A program made the translations under genes and the position numbers. A DNA stretch of 64,000 nucleotides from UBA1479 sp048263775 (GTDB lineage: Bacteria > Pseudomonadota > Alphaproteobacteria > Rhodospirillales > Casp-alpha2): NCBI GenBank assembly GCA_048263775.1, contig JBLXDU010000001.1, forward strand, positions 1 to 64,000, read 5' to 3'. The notes under the pieces are model-generated. The model did not search any database, had not been told where the DNA came from, and saw nothing but the letters and a program-made list of their open reading frames with translations. Of this stretch, positions 42,052-52,202 are shown piece after piece; position 1 is the stretch's first letter, and each line of letters begins with the position of its first letter.

Positions 42052-43060
42052 CATTGCCGAACACGCGCTGACTCTGCATCGCGACGCCATCGTCATTGAC
42101 GGGGTCTGTCCACTGTTGATGGATCCGGCCAACGTCACCTACTACATGGACGGTGGCCTGACCGCCGCGGTTCCTACCATCGCGATCCGCGAAACGGCGG
42201 AGCAGACCCTGCGCATTTTCGGGCGCTGGCACCGCTTCATCGAAGGGCATGACCGCCTGCGCCTGGCGCGCAAGGCATCCGATATCGAGGCCGCCAAACA
42301 GGCCGGCGACATGGCCATCGTGTTCCACTTCCAGGGTACGGATGCGGTCGAGGATGATCTCGATCTGCTCGACGCCTACAAGGCGCTCGGCCTCGGCATG
42401 GTGCAGTTGACCTACAACGTGAAATGCCGGGTCGGCGATGGTGCGCTGGAACGCACGGATGCGGGGCTCAGCCTGTTCGGCCAAGATTTGGTCAAGCGCT
42501 GCAACGACCTGGGATTGATCGTCGACGGCAGCCACACCGGGTTCAAGACGACCATGGACGCCATGGAAATCTGCGACGGACCCTTTGTGTTTTCCCATGC
42601 CAATGCCAAGGCGCTGCATCCCTCGCCGCGAAACATCACGGACGAACAGATGACGGCTTGCGCCCAGACCGGCGGGGTTGTCGGCATCAACGGGTTCCCC
42701 AGTTTCCTCGGCGACGATCCAAGGCCTGGCCTGGACCGCTTTATCGAATTCATCGACTACGCGGTGGAACTGATGGGCATCGACCATGTCGGCCTGGGCA
42801 TCGATTATTACATGGGGATGGACCCGATCATTCCGGCCGACAAGGCGCAGGCGCGCTATGACGACGCGATCAAGACGGGGCGATGGGACGCCGCCGTCTA
42901 TCCGCCGCCGCCGCATTATTTCCCCAAAGGGATTGAGACGCCCGCGACCCTGTCCAACCTGACCGCAGAACTATTGGCGCGCGGCTATGGCGACGCCGAC
43001 GTGCGGAAAATCATGGGGGAAAACTGGCTGCGCGTGTTCCGCCGGGTATGGGGCGGATAG
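42041..43060 (+). CDS. Peptidase M19-like protein with altered metal ligands
   Basis: A 339-residue TIM-barrel protein of the renal/membrane dipeptidase (M19) family: VDGSHTGFKT, FVFSHANAKALHPSPRNITD, HVGLGIDYYMG and KIMGENWLRVF are recognisable. However, the usual first metal motif DGHND is DGVCP (residues 20-24), and the bridging Glu of the IEGG motif is Gln98 (FHFQGT). Only His165 and His186 of the five classical zinc ligands remain. The catalysed reaction is therefore uncertain; it may use one metal or act on another substrate. It overlaps the dCMP deaminase gene and is co-transcribed with it. Confidence 0.75.
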   Translation: MTTDIAEHALTLHRDAIVIDGVCPLLMDPANVTYYMDGGLTAAVPTIAIRETAEQTLRIFGRWHRFIEGHDRLRLARKASDIEAAKQAGDMAIVFHFQGTDAVEDDLDLLDAYKALGLGMVQLTYNVKCRVGDGALERTDAGLSLFGQDLVKRCNDLGLIVDGSHTGFKTTMDAMEICDGPFVFSHANAKALHPSPRNITDEQMTACAQTGGVVGINGFPSFLGDDPRPGLDRFIEFIDYAVELMGIDHVGLGIDYYMGMDPIIPADKAQARYDDAIKTGRWDAAVYPPPPHYFPKGIETPATLSNLTAELLARGYGDADVRKIMGENWLRVFRRVWGG

Positions 43061-43070
43061 CGCCACCGGA

Positions 43071-43952
<882 letters not shown>

Positions 43953-44131
43953 TATTTTCTAATCTCCACACTCCGGTGCGCCCCGCCCCGGTCCGATCTT
44001 TATGCCGGAATTAGGCTGTTCGCACTCGCACAATAGGCTTACCCCCAGGGGTGGTCAAGGCCCGTTCGGCCCTTTGGTATACATGATTCCAAGGTAATGA
44101 ACGGCCCGGTGATAAAGGTTCTCCGGTGGGC

Positions 44132-44716
44132 TCAGCGGGTCGCCCCGGGCACCCAGAGAACGTCCGCACGCCCGCCGTCGTTGAGTCGGCGGGCCAGCAC
44201 GAACAGATGGTCGGACAGGCGGTTGATGTACTTCACGGCCTCGGCGTTGACCGCTTCGATGCCCGCCAGTTCGGTGATCAGGCGTTCGGCCCGGCGGGCC
44301 ACGGTGCGGGCATGGTGCAGGTGCGCAGCCGCTGCCCGCCCGCCCGGCAGGATGAAGGATTTGAGCGGTTCCAGATCCCCGTTCATGGCGTCGATTTCCG
44401 TCTCCAGGCGCGCGACCTGCGAGGCCTGGATGCGCAACGCCCCCTCGGACCGCTTGCCGTCCTCGGGCGTGCACAGATCGGCGCCCAGGTCGAACAGGTC
44501 GTTCTGGATGCGGCTCAACATGGCATCGGCCTCGGCATCCGCATCGCTGCCGCCCGGCCCGGTATAAAGCCGCACCAATCCGATTACCGAATTGGCTTCG
44601 TCGACGGTGCCGTAGGCGGCAACCCGGATGTCGTGCTTGGGCCGCCGGTCGCCGGAACCCAACGAGGTTTCGCCCGCGTCCCCGCCCCGGGTGTAGATCT
44701 TCGACAAGGTAACCAA
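44132..44716 (-). CDS. Cob(I)yrinic acid a,c-diamide adenosyltransferase (PduO type)
   Basis: A 194-residue adenosyltransferase that makes coenzyme B12 from cob(I)alamin and ATP. It has the ATP site TRGGDAGETSLGSGDR, then VAAYGTVDEANSVIG and FILPGGRAAAAHLHHARTVARRAER, the PduO-type signatures. The start is TTG, with AGGAGG nine bases upstream. The B12-dependent ethylmalonyl-CoA mutase at 49.5 kb is an obvious user of its product. A twin transmembrane protein gene lies 31 bases upstream and is likely co-transcribed. Confidence 0.93.
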   Translation of the reverse strand: MVTLSKIYTRGGDAGETSLGSGDRRPKHDIRVAAYGTVDEANSVIGLVRLYTGPGGSDADAEADAMLSRIQNDLFDLGADLCTPEDGKRSEGALRIQASQVARLETEIDAMNGDLEPLKSFILPGGRAAAAHLHHARTVARRAERLITELAGIEAVNAEAVKYINRLSDHLFVLARRLNDGGRADVLWVPGATR

Positions 44717-44747
44717 GGAATGCGTCCTCCTGCGCCGGATAGGGCGT

Positions 44748-44945
44748 CTATTTGCCGCTCAGCAGCATGAGAACGGCGAACAGGATGATGGCGATGCCCT
44801 GCATGAGCACGCGGGCGCGCATCAGCTTGTTGGAATATTTCGCGTTGAACTTGCCGCCCACGGCGAAAGCGCCGATGCCGACGAACAGCACCAGCAGGGT
44901 CAGCGCCAGGGCGATGACAATGAGGATCGTGAAGAACCCTTCCAT
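44748..44945 (-). CDS. Twin transmembrane (HIG1-like) small membrane protein
   Basis: A 65-residue protein with two hydrophobic helices (FFTILIVIALALTLLVLFVG and ARVLMQGIAIILFAVLMLLS) joined by a basic loop (GGKFNAKYSNK). This layout is found in the alphaproteobacterial twin transmembrane family placed before cobalamin adenosyltransferase genes. Its role is not known; a HIG1-type link to respiratory complexes is only analogy. Confidence 0.75.
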   Translation of the reverse strand: MEGFFTILIVIALALTLLVLFVGIGAFAVGGKFNAKYSNKLMRARVLMQGIAIILFAVLMLLSGK

Positions 44946-45051
44946 TTCCGAGATATAGTCCTTTCCCCGCCGGGCGTCACCGATTTTCCCGGCGGTTTCA
45001 CCGTACACGCGGCTAAGATGCCGGACTGTCCAAGACTCAAGGAGCCCATTC

Positions 45052-45759
45052 ATGGATGCAGAAACCCGCCAAAACCTGGAACGTATTTCCGTCGCCACCG
45101 TGTCCATGCAGTTGTTGAAGCGGGGCTTGCGCCGGGTCGTCATGGCCGGGGTGCGGCCCCTGAACGCGCCGGTCAAGCCGCTGTTGGGCGAGGCCTTCAC
45201 CCTGCGGTTCATCCCCGCGCGGGAGGACCTGTCGGCCCCCGCCGTTCTGGGCGCCGACGGCTATGTGCCGCGTCACGCCATCGAAGAGGTACCTGAGGGC
45301 GCCGTACTGGTGATCGACGCAAGGCGCGATGCGGAAACGGCGGTATTGGGTGATCTGATTCTAGAGCGATTGAAGGTGCGGGGTGTTGCCGGCGTGGTTG
45401 CCGACGGCGGCGTGCGCGACGCGGCAGAGGCGATCGCCGTGGGCCTGCCCGTGTTCGCGGCGGGCCCGGCGGCGCCCGCTCATATCGTAGGCTTGGCGGC
45501 GGGGGATACGGGAACCCGGATCGGCTGCGGCGGGGTCGCCGTCATTCCCGGCGATATTATTAAGGCTGATGGCGACGGGGTCGTGGTGATCCCCCGGGAT
45601 CTGGCGGCGGAGGTCGCGGCCGACGGTGTTGCCCAGGAACGATTCGAGCGGTTCGCCAAACAGAAAATTCAGGCCGGTCAGCCGATCATCGGCGTTTATC
45701 CACCCAGCCCGGAAACCCAAAAGGAATACGAAGGTTGGCGTGATCCCGAGGACGTCTGA
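45052..45759 (+). CDS. RraA-family protein
   Basis: A 235-residue RraA-like protein. Signatures: GEAFTLRFIPAREDLSAP, the GDLILERLKVRGVAGVVADG loop and a GVRDAAEA segment. The family was once called menaquinone methyltransferase and includes RNase E regulators and class II aldolases such as HMG aldolase; conserved Arg/Asp residues (VADGGVRD) support the aldolase-like type. No RNase E gene is near, so an aldolase is as likely as an RNA regulator. It diverges from the twin transmembrane gene. Confidence 0.85.
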   Translation: MDAETRQNLERISVATVSMQLLKRGLRRVVMAGVRPLNAPVKPLLGEAFTLRFIPAREDLSAPAVLGADGYVPRHAIEEVPEGAVLVIDARRDAETAVLGDLILERLKVRGVAGVVADGGVRDAAEAIAVGLPVFAAGPAAPAHIVGLAAGDTGTRIGCGGVAVIPGDIIKADGDGVVVIPRDLAAEVAADGVAQERFERFAKQKIQAGQPIIGVYPPSPETQKEYEGWRDPEDV

Positions 45760-45763
45760 ATTT

Positions 45764-46129
45764 TCAGGCGGCGATGGTGTGGATGTCGGCGAGAATCTGG
45801 TTGGACAGTTTCAGCGACCGCTCGGCAAGGTGTCGCGCCTCAACCGGTAGGGGGCGGGTAAGGCCATTGCGGATTTCCTCAGACGCTTGATCCAGGGCGC
45901 CCAGAATCCACCGCTCGCTCTCCCCATCATAGTCATGAGCATCGGCGCGCATCATGTGCACGGTGACAAAATGTAGCAGATTGACCATCGCACGGTGCAA
46001 ATTGAAACGATGCAGCATCTCCGGGCGGTTCATGGCGCCGGCGACTAACTTGAATTCGGGGGACGCCTCGATTTCCTCGCTCAAAATCTCTAACGCGTTC
46101 ATATAACTGCGAAATTCTTCCGTACCCAT
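45764..46129 (-). CDS. Hypothetical helical protein
   Basis: A 121-residue, mostly helical soluble protein (LEILSEEIEASPEFKLVAG, FNLHRAMVNLLHFVTVHMMR, ERSLKLSNQILADIHTIAA). No known motif; a His-containing helix (LHRAMVNLLHFVTVHMM) is notable and could bind a metal or heme. ATG 46129 is preferred because GAGG lies eight bases upstream; another ATG sits two codons earlier. It converges on the RraA gene with four bases between them. Confidence 0.6.
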   Translation of the reverse strand: MGTEEFRSYMNALEILSEEIEASPEFKLVAGAMNRPEMLHRFNLHRAMVNLLHFVTVHMMRADAHDYDGESERWILGALDQASEEIRNGLTRPLPVEARHLAERSLKLSNQILADIHTIAA

Positions 46130-46270
46130 GACCATGACCTCACTTTAAATCGGGCCACCCGCCGGACAATGGCCGGGGTGGCCGCACTTGACCCGAGGAA
46201 AGGACGCAAGGATCGGGCCAACTCGTGGCCAGGCGGCAGGGATGGGTGAAGGCGTTCGGCAGGGAAGGTC

Positions 46271-47944
46271 TTAGTTGCGCCCGGACATCAGGCCGCGGGC
46301 GATCACCTGGGCCTGAATTTCCGCCGCCCCCTCGAAGATGTTGAGGATGCGGGCGTCGCACAGCACCCGTGAGATCGGATATTCCATGGCATAGCCGTTA
46401 CCGCCGTGAATTTGCAGGGCGTTGTCCGCATTGGACCAGGCCGTGCGCGCGCCCAAAAGCTTGGCCATGCCGGCCTCGATATCGCAGCGCCGGTCGGAAT
46501 CCTTTTCGCGCGCGGCGAAATAGGTCAGCTGGCGGGCGATCATGGTCTCCACGGCCATCCAGGCAAGCTTGCCGTGGACGCGCGGGAAGGCGTGGATGGC
46601 GCGGCCGAACTGGTTGCGCTCCAGGGCGTATTGCAAGCCCAATTCCATGGCGTTCTGCGCCACGCCGACGGCGCGGGCGGCCGTTTGGATGCGGGCACTT
46701 TCGAAGGTCGCCATCAACTGCTTGAAACCCTGGCCCTCCTGGCCGCCCAGAAGCTGGCCCGCCGGGACTTCGAAACCGTCGAAGCCGAGCTCGTATTCCT
46801 TCATGCCGCGGTAACCGAGCACCTCGATCTCGCCGCCGGACATGCCGGGGGCGGGGAAGGGATCGTCCTCCGTGCCGCGCGGCTTTTCCGCGAGCAGCAT
46901 GGAAAGCCCCTTGTATCCCGGCTCGTCCGGGTTGGTGCGGACCAGCAGCGTCATCAGGTCCGAGCGTGAGGCATGGGTGATCCAGGTTTTATTGCCGGTG
47001 ACTTTGTAGGTGTCCCCGTCCTTGACCGCGCGGGTCTTCAAGGACGCCAGGTCCGAGCCCGTGCCCGGTTCCGTGAACACCGCCGTCGGCAGGATTTCGC
47101 CGGACGCGATCTTGGGCAGGTAATGGGCCTGTTGTTCCGGCGTGCCGCCCAGGCGGATCAGTTCCGCCGCGATTTCCGAGCGGGTGCCGAGAGAGCCGAC
47201 GCCGATATAGCCGCGCGACAGTTCTTCCGTGACCACGCACATGGCGATCTTGCCCATGCCGAGCCCGCCGCCCTCTTCCGGCACGGTCAGGCCGAACACA
47301 CCCAATTCCGCCATCTGGTCGACGACCTCGATGGGGATCAGGTTATCGGCCAGATGCCATTCGTGGGCATGGGGCATGACCTGATCCTCGACGAACTTGT
47401 GAAACTGGTCCCGCACCATGTCCAACATCTCGTCGTCCAGGCCCAGGGCGCCGAAATGGCCCTCGGCCATGATCTCGCCCATGCGTGCACGCAGGGCCGG
47501 CGTGTTGCCGCCCGCGATTAGGGTTTTGACGGCGGCGGTTTCCAGGGGAGCCATGTCGTCGGCCGTCAGGCCCATGTCCGCCGGGCGCACGATTTCGACC
47601 TGTGACAGGGCGATGCCGCCCTTGATCTGGGCCAGGTATTCGCCGAACGCGGCCTGGACCATCAGTTGTTCCATCTCCCCGAAGGTGCTCGTGCCCTCCA
47701 GGCGTTCGGCCCAGCCGAGCATCTGGCGCAGGCCCTCGACATAGGTCGCCAGCCAGGACAAGCCGTGGGCCGCGACCTGGTTGGCGTCGACCAGGGGGCC
47801 CGACACCTTGCCGTTTTCGCTGCACATGTCGGTGACGCGGCGGCGGGCAGCGGCGAACACGTCGTCGGCAGCACCCTGGGCCTCGCGGCAAAGGGTCAAA
47901 AGATCGGGCAGCAGAATGCCGCCGCTGGGTGCGCTGGCGTCCAT
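46271..47944 (-). CDS. mcd: Methylsuccinyl-CoA dehydrogenase
   Basis: A 557-residue acyl-CoA dehydrogenase that oxidises methylsuccinyl-CoA to mesaconyl-CoA in the ethylmalonyl-CoA pathway. The catalytic core is from about residue 160 on: FTEPGTGSDLASLKTRA, GNKTWITHASRSDLMTLLV and IHGGNGYAMEYPISRVLCDA. The roughly 150-residue N-terminal extension is characteristic of Mcd against ordinary ~380-residue acyl-CoA dehydrogenases. It follows ccr by 43 bases, same strand, and pairs with ecm on the other. Its electrons would go through ETF to the ETF-ubiquinone oxidoreductase at 25.6 kb. Confidence 0.93.
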   Translation of the reverse strand: MDASAPSGGILLPDLLTLCREAQGAADDVFAAARRRVTDMCSENGKVSGPLVDANQVAAHGLSWLATYVEGLRQMLGWAERLEGTSTFGEMEQLMVQAAFGEYLAQIKGGIALSQVEIVRPADMGLTADDMAPLETAAVKTLIAGGNTPALRARMGEIMAEGHFGALGLDDEMLDMVRDQFHKFVEDQVMPHAHEWHLADNLIPIEVVDQMAELGVFGLTVPEEGGGLGMGKIAMCVVTEELSRGYIGVGSLGTRSEIAAELIRLGGTPEQQAHYLPKIASGEILPTAVFTEPGTGSDLASLKTRAVKDGDTYKVTGNKTWITHASRSDLMTLLVRTNPDEPGYKGLSMLLAEKPRGTEDDPFPAPGMSGGEIEVLGYRGMKEYELGFDGFEVPAGQLLGGQEGQGFKQLMATFESARIQTAARAVGVAQNAMELGLQYALERNQFGRAIHAFPRVHGKLAWMAVETMIARQLTYFAAREKDSDRRCDIEAGMAKLLGARTAWSNADNALQIHGGNGYAMEYPISRVLCDARILNIFEGAAEIQAQVIARGLMSGRN

Positions 47945-47987
47945 GACGCGTCTCCTTGATGTCAGGCGGCGGGGGCGCCGATGGGCT

Positions 47988-49268
47988 TTACGCCGAAATG
48001 CAATCCTCGAGGGTCCGGAAGCCGGGCCGCTTGGCCTGGACCAGAACCGCCATGTTACCGGGTTTGTGCTGGTTGGCGCGCATTTTCATATGGGCCGCCG
48101 GAATGTCGGACCAGGAAAACACCTCCGACATGCAGGGGTCGAGCCGCCGTTCGATGACCAACTGGTTGGCCTGCGACGCCTGCATCAGGTTGGCGAAGTG
48201 GCTGCCCTGGATGCGTTTCTGGCGCATCCACACGAAGCGCGCGTCCATGGTCAGATTATAGCCCGTGGTGCCGGCGCAGAATACGACCATGCCGCCGCGC
48301 TTGACCACGTTGCAGCTGACCGGGAAGGTCGCCTCGCCCGGGTGTTCGAACACGAAGTCGACGTCGTTGCCCTTGCCGGTGATGTCCCAGATGGCTTTGC
48401 CGAACTTGCGGGTCTCGGCCATGTACTCCTTGAAGCCGGGGCCGTTGACCTCGGGCAGTTGGCCCCAGCAGTTGAAGTCCTTGCGGTTGATCACCGCCTT
48501 GGCGCCCAGCGACATGACGAAGTCGCGTTTGTCCTCTTCCGAGATCACGCCGATGGCGTTGGCGCCGGATACGGCGCACAACTGCACGGCCATGGAGCCC
48601 AGCCCGCCGGACGCCCCCCAAACCAGTACGTTGTGGCCGGGCCGCAGGATATGCGGGCGATGGCCGAACAACATGCGGTAGGCAGTGGCGAGGACCAGGG
48701 TGTAGCACGCACTTTCCTCCCAGGTCAGGTGCTTGGGCCGCTTCATGCACTGGCGGTCCTGGACGCGGCAAAACTGGGCGAAGGAGCCGTCCGGCGTCTC
48801 ATACCCCCAGATGCGCTGCGAGGTGGAGAACATGGGGTCGCCGCCGTTGCATTCCTCGTCGTCGCCGTCGTCCTGATTACAATGGACAACGACCTCGTCA
48901 CCGACCTTGAAGCGTTTGACCTTGGAGCCGACGGCGTAGACCACGCCCGAGGCGTCGGAGCCCGCGATATGATACTCGGCCTTGTGGTAATCGAAGGGCG
49001 AGATCGGCGTGCCGAGCGCGGCCCACACGCCGTTGTAGTTGACGCCGGCGGCCATCACCATGACCAGCACGTCGTGGCTGTCCAGTTCGGGCACGTCCAC
49101 GACCTCGACCTGCATGGCGGTATCGGGCTCGCCATGGCGTTCCTTGCGGATCGCCCAGGCGTACATCTGTTTCGGGACATGACCCAGCGGCGGGATTTCG
49201 CCGACTTCGTAAAGGTCTTTCGTGGGCTGGTTCGGGTTCAATTCGATCACTTCGGCGGCATCCGACAT
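47988..49268 (-). CDS. ccr: Crotonyl-CoA carboxylase/reductase
   Basis: A 426-residue medium-chain dehydrogenase/reductase fold enzyme that reductively carboxylates crotonyl-CoA to ethylmalonyl-CoA with NADPH, the key step of acetyl-CoA assimilation without the glyoxylate shunt. Hallmarks: VVVHCNQDDGDDEECNGGDP, YHIAGSDASGVVYAVG, the dinucleotide motif VWGASGGLGSMAVQLC and FVFEHPGEATFPVSC. ATG 49268 has AAGGAGG six to eight bases upstream. It is divergent from ecm and co-directional with mcd. Confidence 0.96.
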   Translation of the reverse strand: MSDAAEVIELNPNQPTKDLYEVGEIPPLGHVPKQMYAWAIRKERHGEPDTAMQVEVVDVPELDSHDVLVMVMAAGVNYNGVWAALGTPISPFDYHKAEYHIAGSDASGVVYAVGSKVKRFKVGDEVVVHCNQDDGDDEECNGGDPMFSTSQRIWGYETPDGSFAQFCRVQDRQCMKRPKHLTWEESACYTLVLATAYRMLFGHRPHILRPGHNVLVWGASGGLGSMAVQLCAVSGANAIGVISEEDKRDFVMSLGAKAVINRKDFNCWGQLPEVNGPGFKEYMAETRKFGKAIWDITGKGNDVDFVFEHPGEATFPVSCNVVKRGGMVVFCAGTTGYNLTMDARFVWMRQKRIQGSHFANLMQASQANQLVIERRLDPCMSEVFSWSDIPAAHMKMRANQHKPGNMAVLVQAKRPGFRTLEDCISA

Positions 49269-49494
49269 TGCTGCCTCCTTCTCCACACAGTTACGCCATC
49301 CCCAACGGTCCGCGTTTTCGCCTGTATCTTATTGTTCGGCATGCGGCCATTTTTGTTGTCCTATTGGTCATATCCGCTTTACATTTTCTTCGCAATGCAC
49401 AAAATTCTATCTTTCGTTTTACGATTTAGATACGAAATAAAATTACAATAATTTTTAGAGAATGGCGAATTTCTGTCATTTTAAGGAGAAGGCT
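49269..49494. promoter_or_regulatory. AT-rich divergent control region between ccr and ecm
   Basis: The 226 bases are strikingly AT-rich from 49370 to 49465 in otherwise GC-rich DNA, which suits the ecm promoter. TTTACA near 49378 could be a -35 box, but no -10 box is convincing. No clear dyad for a regulator was found. The TetR gene after ecm is a candidate to act here, as TetR-type CcrR activates ccr in Methylobacterium. Confidence 0.45.
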
Positions 49495-51522
49495 ATGAGT
49501 GGCGAATTAGCAGACGCAAAAGGCGGTTCCGTTGCGTCGCAACAGGCGGCGGCGCGGGATAAGCCCTGGCTGTTCCGCACCTATTCGGGCCATTCCTCGG
49601 CCAAGGAATCGAACGCGCTGTACCGTTCGAACCTGGAAAAGGGGCAGACAGGCCTGTCCGTGGCCTTCGATCTGCCGACCCAGACCGGCTATGACGCCGA
49701 CCATCCGCTCGCCAAGGGTGAGGTCGGCAAGGTCGGCGTGCCGATTTCGCACCTGGGCGACATGGCGCAGTTGTTCGACGGCATCCCCCTCGACCAGATG
49801 AACACGTCGATGACCATCAACGCCCCGGCGGCCTGGCTGCTTGCGCTTTATATCGCCGCGGCCGAACGTCAGGGCGCCAAGCGCGCCGATCTGGCGGGCA
49901 CGACCCAGAACGACGTGCTGAAGGAATATCTCTCGCGCGGCACCTACATCTTTCCGCCGGCGCCGTCGCTGCGCCTGACGTCGGATACCATCGCCTTTAC
50001 CTGCCGCGAGGTGCCCAAGTGGAACCCGGTCAACGTGTGCTCCTACCACCTGCAGGAAGCGGGCGCGACGCCGGTTCAGGAACTGGCTTATGCGCTTGCC
50101 AATGCGCAGGCGATTTTGGATACGGTCAAGGCCTCGGGCCAGGTGTCCGACGCGGATTTCCCGCGTCTGGTCGGGCGCATCAGCTTCTTCGTCAACGCCG
50201 GCATGCGCTTCATCACCGAGCTGTGCAAGATGCGCGCGTTCACCGAGCTGTGGGACGACATCACCCGCAACCGTTACGGGGTCGAGGACGAAAAGTACCG
50301 CCGTTTCCGTTATGGCGTGCAGGTCAATTCCTTGGGCTTGACCGAACAGCAGCCGGAAAACAACGTCTACCGCATCCTGCTTGAGATGTTGGCCGTGACC
50401 CTGTCCAAGAACGCCCGCGCCCGTGCCGTGCAGCTGCCGGCCTGGAACGAGGCCCTCGGCCTGCCCCGCCCGTGGGATCAGCAATGGTCGCTGCGCCTGC
50501 AGCAGATCGTGGCTTATGAGACGGACCTGCTGGAATTCGGCGACATCTTCGACGGCTCCAAGGAAATCGACGCCAAGGTCGAAGACCTGAAGGGGCAGGC
50601 CCTGGCGGAACTGGCCCGCATCGACGCCATGGGTGGCGCCGTCCATGCGATCGAGGCCGGCTACATGAAACAGCGCCTGGTCGAAGCCAGCGCCAAACGT
50701 CTGGCCGCCATCGAGGCGGGCGAGCAGATCGTGGTCGGCGTGAACAAGTATCAGGAGGCCGAACCCTCGCCCCTGGTCGGTCAGGCGGGCGCCATCGTCA
50801 CCGTTTCACCCGAGGCCGAAGCGGAACAGATCGCGTCCCTGGTTGCCTGGCGCGAGGCCCGCGACGATGCCAAGGTCGCGGCCGCGCTCAAGGCTCTGAC
50901 CGAGGCGGCGAAGTCCGACGCCAACATCATGGAACCCTCGATCCAATGCGCCCATGCGGGCGTGACCACGGGCGAATGGGGGCAGGCGTTGCGCGACGTG
51001 TTCGGTGAATATCGGGCACCCACGGGCATTTCTGGCGCGGCCCTGGGTGCCGCCGGCGACATCACGGCCGTGCGCGCGCGGGTCGAGGAGGTGTCATCCG
51101 CCCTCGGCCGCCGCATCAAGATCCTGGTCGGCAAGCCGGGGCTCGACGGTCATTCCAACGGGGCGGAGCAGATCGCCGTGCGGGCGCGGGACGCCGGCAT
51201 GGAGGTCGTCTACGAAGGCATTCGCCTGACCCCGGGCCAGATCGTCGCCGCCGCGCGGGACGAGGCCGTGCATGTGGTGGGATTGTCGGTACTGTCGGGA
51301 TCGCACGTGGCCTTGGTCACGGACGTGATGGATCTGATGCGGGCCGAAGGCCTGGACGATATTCCCGTGGTCGCCGGCGGCATCATTCCGCCCGCCGATG
51401 CCGAAACCCTGAAGGCCGCCGGCGTCGCTCGCGTCTACACGCCCAAGGATTACGATCTGACGGCGATCATGGACCAGATCGTCGATCTGGCGGCGGAAAG
51501 TCTGAAGACGGCGGCGGAGTAG
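49495..51522 (+). CDS. ecm: Ethylmalonyl-CoA mutase (B12-dependent)
   Basis: A 675-residue methylmalonyl-CoA mutase family enzyme converting ethylmalonyl-CoA to methylsuccinyl-CoA. The N-terminal TIM barrel has GLSVAFDLPTQTGYDADHP and QMNTSMTINAPAAWLLALY; the C-terminal cobalamin domain has the DxHxxG motif in KPGLDGHSNGAEQIAVRARD and VVAGGIIPPADAE. Presence beside ccr and mcd identifies it as Ecm rather than a methylmalonyl-CoA mutase. ATG 49495 with AAGGAG seven bases upstream is used. It needs adenosylcobalamin, made by the adenosyltransferase at 44.1 kb. Confidence 0.94.
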   Translation: MSGELADAKGGSVASQQAAARDKPWLFRTYSGHSSAKESNALYRSNLEKGQTGLSVAFDLPTQTGYDADHPLAKGEVGKVGVPISHLGDMAQLFDGIPLDQMNTSMTINAPAAWLLALYIAAAERQGAKRADLAGTTQNDVLKEYLSRGTYIFPPAPSLRLTSDTIAFTCREVPKWNPVNVCSYHLQEAGATPVQELAYALANAQAILDTVKASGQVSDADFPRLVGRISFFVNAGMRFITELCKMRAFTELWDDITRNRYGVEDEKYRRFRYGVQVNSLGLTEQQPENNVYRILLEMLAVTLSKNARARAVQLPAWNEALGLPRPWDQQWSLRLQQIVAYETDLLEFGDIFDGSKEIDAKVEDLKGQALAELARIDAMGGAVHAIEAGYMKQRLVEASAKRLAAIEAGEQIVVGVNKYQEAEPSPLVGQAGAIVTVSPEAEAEQIASLVAWREARDDAKVAAALKALTEAAKSDANIMEPSIQCAHAGVTTGEWGQALRDVFGEYRAPTGISGAALGAAGDITAVRARVEEVSSALGRRIKILVGKPGLDGHSNGAEQIAVRARDAGMEVVYEGIRLTPGQIVAAARDEAVHVVGLSVLSGSHVALVTDVMDLMRAEGLDDIPVVAGGIIPPADAETLKAAGVARVYTPKDYDLTAIMDQIVDLAAESLKTAAE

Positions 51523-51538
51523 CGCCGCCGGGCTGGGA

Positions 51539-52123
51539 TCAGCCGTCGAGAAACTTCAGATAGGTTTCATAGCAGGACATCAGGTCGTCGATGGCCGTGC
51601 CGCCGCGGTTCAGGGCGGCCATGCCTTGCTCCATGGTGAACAGGGTCATGGCAAGATCGGCGGCCGGAATGTCCGTGCGGATGTCGCCGGCCTGCTGACC
51701 GTTGCGGATGACCTGTTCGAACAAATTCCGCACCTCGGTATGAAGCCCCCGCAGGTACTCGGCCAATTCCGGATGATGAGGGGCCAGTTCCGCCGCGGTG
51801 TTGTAGACCATGCAACCCTTGCGGCCCTCGTCCGAGGACACGAATGCTTCGATATCGCGGAAATAGGCCTCAAGCGCCTGACGTCCGGCGCCCGGTGTGC
51901 GCAGGGCCCGGCGCATTTCGTCCTTCTTGATCTGGATATAGCGCATCAGCGCCTGATGATAGATCGCATCCTTGTTGCCGAAGGTGCCGTAGAGCCCATA
52001 GCGGCTGACGCCCGTATGGCGGACGAGATCCTCCATGGAGGTATGCTGAAAACCGCGTTCCCAGAACAGGCGCATGGCCTTGTCGAGGGCATCGTCGGGG
52101 TCGAATTCGCGGGTACGGGCCAT
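51539..52123 (-). CDS. TetR/AcrR-family transcriptional regulator
   Basis: A 194-residue regulator. The helix-turn-helix is in TSMEDLVRHTGVSRYGLYGT (about residues 27-50), and the C-terminal half is a helical ligand-binding domain (GCMVYNTAAELAPHHPELAE). It lies 16 bases after ecm, tail to tail. A TetR-type activator (CcrR) controls ccr in Methylobacterium, so a role in the ethylmalonyl-CoA genes is plausible but not shown. Confidence 0.85.
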   Translation of the reverse strand: MARTREFDPDDALDKAMRLFWERGFQHTSMEDLVRHTGVSRYGLYGTFGNKDAIYHQALMRYIQIKKDEMRRALRTPGAGRQALEAYFRDIEAFVSSDEGRKGCMVYNTAAELAPHHPELAEYLRGLHTEVRNLFEQVIRNGQQAGDIRTDIPAADLAMTLFTMEQGMAALNRGGTAIDDLMSCYETYLKFLDG

Positions 52124-52202
52124 GTAATCAGAATTTTCGTTCTGGTTCCCTGCGTCAATGAATTTGTTGAAAAAGGCGCGGCGGGATTGGGTTGAAAGGG
52201 GA

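Noticed and set aside
47781..49451. A 556-codon plus-strand frame across ccr and mcd
   Set aside because: Antisense of two well-identified genes; no recognisable domain.
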